Assembly: GCA_963922335.1 (NCBI GenBank)
Contig: CAWUIB010000002.1
Location: 124,001-188,000, forward strand
DNA length: 64,000 nt
Direction: 5' to 3'
Source: CALBPI01 sp963922335
GTDB taxonomy: Bacteria; Pseudomonadota; Gammaproteobacteria; Steroidobacterales; Woeseiaceae
The notes under the pieces are model-generated. The model did not search any database and had not been told where the DNA came from. It saw nothing but the letters and a program-made list of their open reading frames with translations. The position numbers and the translations under genes were made by a program. Positions 58,793 through 64,000 of this stretch are shown here, piece by piece (position 1 is the stretch's first letter; the number at the start of each line of letters is the position of its first letter).

Positions 58793-59039
58793 TGTCGGCC
58801 AAGCTGATCGCGGAGTCAGGCAAGAGGGAGACCAAACCATCCACCACGGGGTAGATCCTCTGGCCGTCCTGAGTCACCAAACCCGCGGACAGCGCTTCGG
58901 TCACGGGGGCGCCACCGTTGTCGCTCACTGCGCCGCCGGCGATCGCGCCGTTGAGCGCGTCGAGCTCTTCCCTGCGCGCTTTGCGCAAAGCTTGGTGCGT
59001 GAGAGGACAACAGGCGATGTCGAGTAATTTCTCTTCCAT
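58776..59039 (-). CDS. Trm112/YcaR-like (UPF0434) small protein
   Basis: This 87-residue protein begins EEKLLDIACCPLTHQALRKA and ends LVTQDGQRIYPVVDGLVSLLPDSA, matching the Trm112/YcaR family. The family's zinc cysteines are mostly missing: CC-P-L-T in place of C-P-x-C, and no second pair. It also has an insertion of about 25 residues (LDALNGAIAGGAVSDNGGAP). The role is uncertain; Trm112 proteins act as methyltransferase partners in eukaryotes and archaea. It is the first gene of the holA-nadD-rsfS-rlmH run and diverges from the MerC-family gene. Confidence 0.82.
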   Translation of the reverse strand: MEEKLLDIACCPLTHQALRKARREELDALNGAIAGGAVSDNGGAPVTEALSAGLVTQDGQRIYPVVDGLVSLLPDSAISLADIESQP

Positions 59040-59136
59040 CCCTATATTGTCGCGAGAATACGCGGCTACCGCCAGTAGCGGTCAATTCTGGTTGGCGAAG
59101 GAAAGACTGGCGCATCAAATAAGGTTTGCCGCCCCA

Positions 59137-59155
59137 AATGTAATATTATAACATT
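59137..59155. promoter_or_regulatory. Zur box upstream of the MerC-family gene
   Basis: AATGTAATATTATAACATT agrees with the gammaproteobacterial Zur consensus AATGTTATANTATAACATT at every defined base but one. It lies in the gap between the Trm112-like and MerC-family genes, 30 bases before the latter's ATG and 98 bases from the former's, and contains possible -10 sequences. Zinc-responsive repression of the MerC-family gene, and perhaps of the minus-strand run, is inferred. Confidence 0.8.
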
Positions 59156-59184
59156 CGCTCACTTTTCAGGATGGACGAGTCCAC

Positions 59185-59589
59185 ATGCGACCGTTATTTG
59201 TCCGCAAACATGCCACGATCGATCGCGTCGGGATGCTGCTCTCAGCGGCCTGCGTACTGCACTGTGCGCTAATTCCACTGATCCTCATCTTCGGCAGCAC
59301 ACACGCTTTTGGCGGTGCTGCGATGGACGAGTTCATCCACATCGCCATGGGTGTTGTGGTGATACCCGTCAGTGGGCTCGCGTTCTGGGGCGGCTGGCTG
59401 CGCCATCGCCGTGATCAAGTGTTGGTAATCGGCGCGCTCGGCATGTTGTTGATCGTCGTCGGCGCGACTGTGATGCACGACTGGCTCGGTCTGCTTGGCG
59501 ACGTCGTAGTCACTACGGCGGGGAGCATCCTGTTGATCTACGCGCACTGGCAGAATCAAGCCTGCGGCTGCGCAAAACCCGCTGAATAG
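59185..59589 (+). CDS. MerC-family membrane protein, probably zinc-regulated
   Basis: This 134-residue protein has four transmembrane helices, the MerC fold. In helix one, CVLHC (Cys23, His26, Cys27) corresponds to the metal-binding pair of MerC, and CGC (Cys127, Cys129) stands at the C terminus. Further metal-capable residues are His40, His52 and His98. MerC carries Hg2+ inward in mercury operons, but no mer genes are present here. A near-perfect Zur box lies upstream, so a role in zinc uptake or handling under zinc starvation is more likely. It converges with the 359-residue membrane protein with no gap. Confidence 0.85.
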   Translation: MRPLFVRKHATIDRVGMLLSAACVLHCALIPLILIFGSTHAFGGAAMDEFIHIAMGVVVIPVSGLAFWGGWLRHRRDQVLVIGALGMLLIVVGATVMHDWLGLLGDVVVTTAGSILLIYAHWQNQACGCAKPAE

Positions 59590-60669
59590 TTACGGCCAGC
59601 GCGCAGCGATCTCAGCCTCGTCATAGCCTTGCAGGAGCGCCTTGGCAGCATCCCGTTCAGGCGCGTCCGGCATGAATCTTTGATCTACGCTAAGGCACCA
59701 TAGCAAAAGCCGGGTAGCTTCCTTTTCGCGACTCTCGGCAAGTAACACGGCGAGATAATTGCGGGCGAACAGCAACGCCGGCTCATAACGCTCCCATGTT
59801 TTCATTTTGTCGAGAAACCAGGGTAGCGCCTGAGGGTCTTCCGGGTGCGTCTCCCAATAGGATTTCAAACGCTGAAGCCCACCAATCGAGTTATCGCGAC
59901 TGAAGAATGCGTATGCCTGATCCAGAGCCATCTGGCGCTCCCTTTCCACCGCCTTAAGCGCCTGTTGTGCCTTTCGCTCCTCCAGAGGCGCTCGCTCAAT
60001 GGGAATGCCAAGTGCCGCGTGGTGGTGATAGAACACAAGCCCAGTAGACACGAAGAGTGCAAATGTTTGTAACACGCCAACCAGTAGCGAGAGCATCCCG
60101 GCCCCGAACCCGCCTTGACTGCGCAGCCACGCGGCGACCAGACCGGCGACGAACCAGATCAGTATGATTTTGAGGTAGTCGAGTTTCAGGACACCGATGA
60201 CGTGCAACAGGCCCTTAAGGTTCAAAAATCCTAAGGGTGTGCCGTTCACAGCCATCACACCCAGCGCGGCTGGAATGAAGGGCGCCGTCAGGAGCAAATA
60301 GGCAATGGCCGCGTTCTCACCAAACTCTGCTCCGATAGCGATCAGAAGCAAATTGTAGAAAACAAAAATCAGCCAGGGCGAGAAGGCCCACAGCGATCGA
60401 AAATAATCGAAGACCGCGGACTCAGCCGCGGGCAAAGAGCGCCCCAACGCTAACGAGCGCGTGACAATGGTCGTGAACTTAAAGAACGCCGACGTCGCAT
60501 AAATCAGAATGATGATACCGAACACCATCGTGAACTGACTGCGCACCAGCGAGAATCCCATGGCGAGCAAAAACGCAATCAGCCCGGAGAACAGGAGAAT
60601 TCTGCCGTCCAGCACCAATTCCGCGGTGTCGCGTAGCAGCGTTTTTAGCGGCAGCGGTTCACGACTCAT
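59590..60669 (-). CDS. Six-helix membrane protein with C-terminal helical (TPR-like) domain
   Basis: This 359-residue protein is unrecognised at family level. It has six predicted transmembrane helices in the first 240 residues (for example ILLFSGLIAFLLAMGFSLV, WLIFVFYNLLLIAIGAEF, AYLLLTAPFIPAALGVMAV and LSLLVGVLQTFALFVSTGLV). A soluble C-terminal helical part follows (about 255-359) with RYEPALLFARNYLAVLLAE, SREKEATRLLLWCLSVDQRF and AAKALLQGYDEAEIAARWP, which looks like degenerate TPR repeats. The ATG at 60669 overlaps the yidD stop by 11 bases. It is the last gene of the cysS-sufE-yidD operon. Confidence 0.85.
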   Translation of the reverse strand: MSREPLPLKTLLRDTAELVLDGRILLFSGLIAFLLAMGFSLVRSQFTMVFGIIILIYATSAFFKFTTIVTRSLALGRSLPAAESAVFDYFRSLWAFSPWLIFVFYNLLLIAIGAEFGENAAIAYLLLTAPFIPAALGVMAVNGTPLGFLNLKGLLHVIGVLKLDYLKIILIWFVAGLVAAWLRSQGGFGAGMLSLLVGVLQTFALFVSTGLVFYHHHAALGIPIERAPLEERKAQQALKAVERERQMALDQAYAFFSRDNSIGGLQRLKSYWETHPEDPQALPWFLDKMKTWERYEPALLFARNYLAVLLAESREKEATRLLLWCLSVDQRFMPDAPERDAAKALLQGYDEAEIAARWP

Positions 60670-60901
60670 GCTTTGACTCGACACCGGGTACGGGATCATA
60701 GCCCTGGCCGCCCCAGGGGTGGCATCGACAGATTCTTCGCAAGCCCAGCCAACCGCCGCGCAGCGCGCCATGGGCCTCGATCGCTTCCGCGCAGTAGCGC
60801 GAGCATGTGGGTTGAAAGCGACAATTACTGCCGAGCATCGGAGAGATCCAGCGCTGATACCCTCGGATCAGCCACAGCGCAACTCGCTGCGCCGGGTTCA
60901 T
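60659..60901 (-). CDS. yidD: Membrane protein insertion efficiency factor YidD
   Basis: This 80-residue protein has the YidD signature: LIRGYQRWISPMLGSNCRFQ, PTCSRYCAEAIEAHGALRGG, and the C-terminal RICRCHPWGGQGYDPVP. It aids YidC-dependent insertion of inner-membrane proteins. Its usual place is rpmH-rnpA-yidD-yidC near the origin. Here it lies between sufE (4-base ATGA overlap) and a multi-spanning membrane protein gene (11-base overlap). Confidence 0.96.
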   Translation of the reverse strand: MNPAQRVALWLIRGYQRWISPMLGSNCRFQPTCSRYCAEAIEAHGALRGGWLGLRRICRCHPWGGQGYDPVPGVESKHES

Positions 60902-61323
60902 GCGGCGTCGCTGATCGACTGCGCCAACCCGCGAATTCTCTCCAGCATGGCATAGAGCCCGTTTGCCCTGCTGGGGCTGAGGTGGTTGTCCAATCCGAGC
61001 GCCGAAACAAAGCTCGCCGAATCGTTCGCGATGTCGGCAGCAGGCGCGTCGCTGTACAACCGCATCAGCACGGCGATCAGTCCCGAAACGATGGCAGCGT
61101 CGCTGATCGCTCTGAACACCACTCGATCACCATCGGCACGCGCCTGCATCCATACCTGCGACTGGCAGCCTGAAACCTTGTCGCTGTCGAGGCGCTCTGA
61201 CTCCGGAAACTCGGGTAGCTCACGACCGAGATCAATAAGGTACTGGTATCGATCCAGCCAATTGTCGAAAACCTCGAACTCCTCGATGAGTTCAGCTTCG
61301 CGCGTGGCGATCGTGTTACTCAT
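60898..61323 (-). CDS. sufE: SufE-family sulfur acceptor protein
   Basis: SufE accepts persulfide sulfur from the cysteine desulfurase SufS for Fe-S cluster assembly; CsdE is a close paralogue. The 141-residue protein has FDNWLDRYQYLIDLGRELP and the active cysteine in DKVSGCQSQVWM. AAIVSGLIAVLMRLYSD, FVSALGLDNHLSPSRANGLY and MLERI complete the family. Which cysteine desulfurase it serves cannot be seen here; no suf genes are near. It overlaps cysS and yidD by 4 bases each. Confidence 0.94.
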   Translation of the reverse strand: MSNTIATREAELIEEFEVFDNWLDRYQYLIDLGRELPEFPESERLDSDKVSGCQSQVWMQARADGDRVVFRAISDAAIVSGLIAVLMRLYSDAPAADIANDSASFVSALGLDNHLSPSRANGLYAMLERIRGLAQSISDAA

Positions 61324-62717
61324 TCCGCGCCTCCGCCTGCCACCCGTTGCCAGCGCGTACCCTCTGGGCCGTCGCTAATGCGAATGCCCTGCTCGGTCAG
61401 CAGATCGCGAATCCGATCCGCCTCGCCGAAATCACGCGCCGCTTTTGCGCTTGCTCGATCTTCGATCAACTGCTCGATCGACGCGACATCCAGATCGCCC
61501 TGATTCGCCGCGAACCAGTCGTCCGGGCTATCAGCAAGCAAACCGATGACGGCACCCCCGGCGCGAATGGCGCTCGCGAGCTCCTGCTGCGTTTCGGTTT
61601 CATCACTACTGTTCAATGCCCGCACAAGCTCGAAGAGCGCAGCCAGGGCCTTCGGCGTATTGAGATCATCAGCGAGCGCGGCAAGAACGGATTCGGGAAT
61701 GGAGTCTGCCGCAGGAATCATCTCGCCAGCCGATGCATCAGCGCGCTGAAGTGCGGTGTACATGCGATCCAACTTTCGCGTCGCCTCCGTGAGCGTGTTG
61801 TCTGTCCAGTCCAGTGGTTGCCGGTAGTGCGCCGACAGGAGTGCGAGTCGAATTGCCTCGCCGGGTGCCTCATCGCGCAGATCACGCACCAGCAGGACAT
61901 TACCCAAAGACTTCGACATCTTGGTCGAATTCATGCTGAGAAAGCCGTTATGCATCCAGAAGTTTACAAACGATTTACCGCCATGGGCACAGGTGCTCTG
62001 GGCGCGTTCATTTTCATGGTGCGGAAAGACAAGGTCTTGCCCACCGCCGTGGATATCGATCTGATCGCCAAGATGCTTCTCGATCATCGCGGAGCACTCA
62101 ATGTGCCAGCCTGGGCGACCGCGTCCCCAAGGACTGTCCCAACCAGGCTCGTCATCCGCAGCTGGTTTCCACAATACGAAGTCGGCGGGGTGTCGCTTGT
62201 AGGGTGCCACCTCAACACGAGCACCGGCAATCATCTCTCTAAGGTCTCTACCGGAGAGCGAGCCATAATCGTCAAACGACTCGACGCTGAACAGCACGTG
62301 ACCTTCTGCGGCGTACGCGTGGCCGTCTTGCACCAACCGTCCAATCATGTCGCACATCTCGGCGATGTGCTCCGTGGCGTGGGGTTCGATGTCAGGCGGC
62401 AAGACGCCAAGCGCACCCATGTCCTCGTGATACGCCTCACGATAACGCGCCGAAATCTCACCGATGCTGCAGCACTGCTCCTTCGCTGCCTTGTTGATCT
62501 TGTCATCCACGTCGGTGATGTTTCGTGCGTAGGTGACGTCGAGATAAGTGCGCAGCAACCGCACCAGAACGTCGAAAACAACGGCGGGACGCGCATTGCC
62601 AATATGGGCAAAGTTGTAGACCGTGGGCCCACAAACGTAGACCGTGGCTTTGCCGGGCACCAAAGGCTCGAAGAGACGCTTCTCGCCAGCGCTTGTGTCA
62701 AAAAGCTGCAAATTCAT
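61320..62717 (-). CDS. cysS: Cysteinyl-tRNA synthetase
   Basis: CysS charges tRNA-Cys. The 465-residue class I synthetase has YVCGPTVYNFAHIGNARP (HIGN motif) and the KMSKS motif in NSTKMSKSLGNVL. Zinc-site residues are the Cys in VYVCGPT, the Cys in GWHIECSAM and the His/Glu in FPHHENERAQS. Length equals E. coli CysS (461). It opens a four-gene operon with sufE, yidD and a membrane protein; cysS next to a sulfur-transfer gene is a sensible pairing by substrate. A 152-base gap separates it from divergent hisI. Confidence 0.97.
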   Translation of the reverse strand: MNLQLFDTSAGEKRLFEPLVPGKATVYVCGPTVYNFAHIGNARPAVVFDVLVRLLRTYLDVTYARNITDVDDKINKAAKEQCCSIGEISARYREAYHEDMGALGVLPPDIEPHATEHIAEMCDMIGRLVQDGHAYAAEGHVLFSVESFDDYGSLSGRDLREMIAGARVEVAPYKRHPADFVLWKPAADDEPGWDSPWGRGRPGWHIECSAMIEKHLGDQIDIHGGGQDLVFPHHENERAQSTCAHGGKSFVNFWMHNGFLSMNSTKMSKSLGNVLLVRDLRDEAPGEAIRLALLSAHYRQPLDWTDNTLTEATRKLDRMYTALQRADASAGEMIPAADSIPESVLAALADDLNTPKALAALFELVRALNSSDETETQQELASAIRAGGAVIGLLADSPDDWFAANQGDLDVASIEQLIEDRASAKAARDFGEADRIRDLLTEQGIRISDGPEGTRWQRVAGGGAE

Positions 62718-62869
62718 GATTCAACGAAATAATCGCACGCCGGAACGGCATACCTAGTCTAAAGTCTAGCACGTTGCTATCGCCCGCATTTCGCGACGGT
62801 ACAGGAACCGGCTATACTCTCGGCCCGAAATTTTCCCGGCCGATAACCCGCCCTAGTTGCGAGCAGATT

Positions 62870-63361
62870 ATGCAATCCCCCAAATTTGAAGCCAGACGAA
62901 CGGTCGAACAAGTTGAAGAAGGCTATGACCTCGCGCCTAAGTTCGATGAACACGGTTTGATTCCTGTCGTCACCACTGACTACGCCAGCGGCGAGCTCCT
63001 GATGCAGGGTTACATGAATGACGAGGCCCTGCGTCAGACGATTAAGACCGGCGAAGCGCACTACTACTCTCGTTCGAGAGAGGTTCTCTGGCACAAAGGC
63101 GCAACCAGCGGGCTCACCCAAATCGTAAAGGCGCTGCTGATCGATGACGATCAGGATTGTGTTTGGCTGCGCGTAGACGTTCAGGGCGGCGCGTCATGCC
63201 ATGTTGGATATCGCTCTTGCTTCTATCGCAGCGTCCCGGTTGGCACAGACTACGAAGAAAGCAACGAAGATGGTGCGGTGACTTTGACCTTCACTGAATC
63301 GGAGAAGGTCTTCGATCCGGTTGAAGTCTACGGCGACGCGCCGAACCCGACCAAGCTATAA
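62870..63361 (+). CDS. hisI: Phosphoribosyl-AMP cyclohydrolase
   Basis: HisI opens the adenine ring of phosphoribosyl-AMP in histidine synthesis. The 163-residue protein has LIPVVTTDYASGELLMQGYMNDEAL, HYYSRSREVLWHKGATSG and the metal site DVQGGASCHVGYRSCFYR with Asp, Cys, His and Cys. It is longer than single-domain HisI (about 110-130), with about 25 extra N-terminal residues and a C-terminal tail ending VFDPVEVYGDAPNPTKL. There is no HisE pyrophosphohydrolase domain. The ATG at 62870 is chosen; a frame extension to 62774 is not conserved, and TATACT at 62813-62818 is a likely -10 box. It converges with pufM. Confidence 0.92.
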   Translation: MQSPKFEARRTVEQVEEGYDLAPKFDEHGLIPVVTTDYASGELLMQGYMNDEALRQTIKTGEAHYYSRSREVLWHKGATSGLTQIVKALLIDDDQDCVWLRVDVQGGASCHVGYRSCFYRSVPVGTDYEESNEDGAVTLTFTESEKVFDPVEVYGDAPNPTKL

Positions 63362-63414
63362 AAAAAGAAAGCGCCGAGTGGGACGACACGGCGCAACCTA
63401 ATGGAGGGAGTTGT

Positions 63415-63440
63415 GCGCGGATTCTTCCGCGCCTTTTCTT
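63415..63440 (+). terminator. Terminator of hisI
   Basis: GCGCGGA-TTCT-TCCGCGC is followed by CTTTTCTTATT on the plus strand, about 50 bases after the hisI stop. Confidence 0.75.
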
Positions 63441-63460
63441 ATTATTGTTTGGGACACAGC

Positions 63461-63487
63461 GGTGACAGCAGCAGGGCTGCTGTCACC
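63461..63487. terminator. Perfect 12-base stem-loop 3' of pufM
   Basis: GGTGACAGCAGC-AGG-GCTGCTGTCACC lies 12 bases after the pufM stop on the minus strand. No T run follows directly, so it may protect the 3' end of the puf mRNA from exonucleases as much as end transcription. Confidence 0.6.
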
Positions 63488-63499
63488 ATCAGTGCTTTC

Positions 63500-64000
63500 C
63501 TAGAAGCTCGGCGCCGGTACGAAACCGTGCTCGAGACCCCACAGATACCAGTTAGTCACAACAGGCCCGGTGATCAGAATCCCAATGGCGCCCGTAAACG
63601 TCGTCAGGATTGCGAACCACAAAGCCCACCGGTGAATCGATTCCATGCTCGCGTTGAAGCCCATGGTCCAGCGCCAGAACAACGCACCGCGCTCAGAAGC
63701 CGTACCGCGGTCAACGATCTGCTCGATCTCCCGGTGCGCACCATAACGGTCCGTCGCCAGAATGGTCGCGCCGTGCATTGCGAACAGCAGCACCGATCCA
63801 TACAGGAACGTGATCGACAGCATGTGGAACGGGTTGTAGAACAAGTTGCCGTAGCGAATCGAGAAGTTCTGCGTCCAATCGAGATGCGTAAAGATCCCAA
63901 ACGGTACCGCCTCCGACCAAGCCCCCATCGCGATCGGGCGGATGAAGCCCAGCACCAGGTACAGGAAGATTGCAGAGGCAAATGCCCACGCAATATGCGT
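63500..64000 (-). CDS. pufM: Photosynthetic reaction centre M subunit (C-terminal part; gene runs off the window)
   Basis: The minus-strand frame is open to the window edge and encodes the C-terminal 166 residues of a type II reaction-centre M subunit. Seen are HIAWAFASAIFLYLVLGFIR, FSIRYGNLFYNPFHMLSITF (with the special-pair bacteriochlorophyll His), FAMHGATILA and HREIEQIVDRGTASERG (Fe-ligand His and Glu). The ALFWRWTMGFN segment and MESIHRWALWFA follow, carrying the last Fe-ligand His. The C terminus is WYLWGLEHGFVPAPSF. A strong stem-loop follows the stop codon, and no pufC lies downstream, so pufM is the last gene of its puf operon. It is clear evidence of bacteriochlorophyll-based phototrophy. 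Confidence 0.97.
   Translation of the reverse strand, partial: THIAWAFASAIFLYLVLGFIRPIAMGAWSEAVPFGIFTHLDWTQNFSIRYGNLFYNPFHMLSITFLYGSVLLFAMHGATILATDRYGAHREIEQIVDRGTASERGALFWRWTMGFNASMESIHRWALWFAILTTFTGAIGILITGPVVTNWYLWGLEHGFVPAPSF

Noticed and set aside
59185..59589. Mercury-resistance gene
   Set aside because: MerC family membership alone suggested it, but there is no merR, merT, merP or merA nearby and the upstream site is a Zur box.
61347..62732. 461-codon open frame on the plus strand opposite cysS
   Set aside because: It is a shadow of a strongly conserved gene: the cysS motifs are on the minus strand, and the antisense product shows no recognisable domain or ribosome binding site.
62754..62769. 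CTAG-TCTAAAGT-CTAG quasi-palindrome between cysS and hisI
   Set aside because: The symmetry is imperfect (mismatches inside the arms) and no promoter element aligns with it, so it is not reported as an operator.

Overview
The window is a dense, moderately GC-rich stretch of chromosome from a gammaproteobacterium. Housekeeping gene order, ubiquinone genes, the lptD-surA block, 6S RNA between zapA and fau, and a Crp of the E. coli/Vfr type all point there. A gene for the photosynthetic reaction-centre M subunit (pufM) runs off the right edge. This suggests a purple or aerobic anoxygenic phototrophic member of the class. I cannot name the species. I see no insertion sequences, prophage or CRISPR array, and nearly every base is coding or has an interpretable regulatory role.

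Layout. (1) 1-7.7 kb: murU/amgK (peptidoglycan sugar recycling) diverge from lptD-surA-pdxA-rsmA-apaG-apaH. (2) 7.7-13.6 kb: an accessory block lies between apaH and folA, which are neighbours in E. coli. It holds a kynurenine operon (3-hydroxyanthranilate dioxygenase, cyclase-family formamidase candidate, kynureninase, kynurenine monooxygenase) with a candidate operator, then a cassette of secreted protein, ECF sigma factor and membrane anti-sigma candidate. (3) 13.6-17.8 kb: folA-thyA-lgt on the minus strand, and a YyaL-type thioredoxin-fold protein on the plus strand. (4) 17.8-25.3 kb: glycine cleavage operon gcvT-gcvH-gcvPA-gcvPB behind a tandem glycine riboswitch, ending in a 925-residue double-HtrA protein. 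(5) 25.3-35.5 kb: Lrp-family regulator divergent from phenylalanine hydroxylase; a five-gene operon ygfB-pepP-ubi hydroxylase-7TM/transglutaminase-like-ATP-grasp; zapB-like and zapA, 6S RNA, fau, a lysine-rich histone H1-like protein, rpiA and tRNA-Gln(CUG). The order gcv, ubi, pepP, ygfB, zapA, ssrS, fau, rpiA matches E. coli apart from the inserted genes. (6) 35.6-48.7 kb: rplM-rpsI, DUF481 protein, coq7, crp, rpe, djlA-like, purC, a cytoplasmic BtuF-like protein, yihY, pmbA, darP-purE-purK, an ExeA-type ATPase with an FHA domain, and two small proteins. (7) 48.8-59.0 kb: one long minus-strand run, Trm112-like-holA-nadD-rsfS-rlmH-maf-rng-yhdP-tldD. (8) 59.1-64 kb: a MerC-family protein behind a near-perfect Zur box, then cysS-sufE-yidD-membrane protein, hisI and pufM.

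Themes. The kynurenine operon makes 2-amino-3-carboxymuconate semialdehyde, a quinolinate precursor, so it may feed NAD synthesis, whose adenylyltransferase NadD is also present. Coq7 and a single flavin hydroxylase beside pepP serve ubiquinone ring hydroxylation. PmbA and TldD, which form one protease complex, are encoded about 4 kb apart. A recurring signal is a -10 box ending exactly seven bases upstream of the start codon (nbaC, phhA, zapB-like, yihY, ExeA-FHA), as expected for leaderless mRNAs. The observations most worth following are the Zur box with MerC, the ECF cassette, the 7TM/ATP-grasp pair coupled to the ubi operon, the double-HtrA protein in the gcv operon, and the photosynthesis cluster beginning at the right edge.
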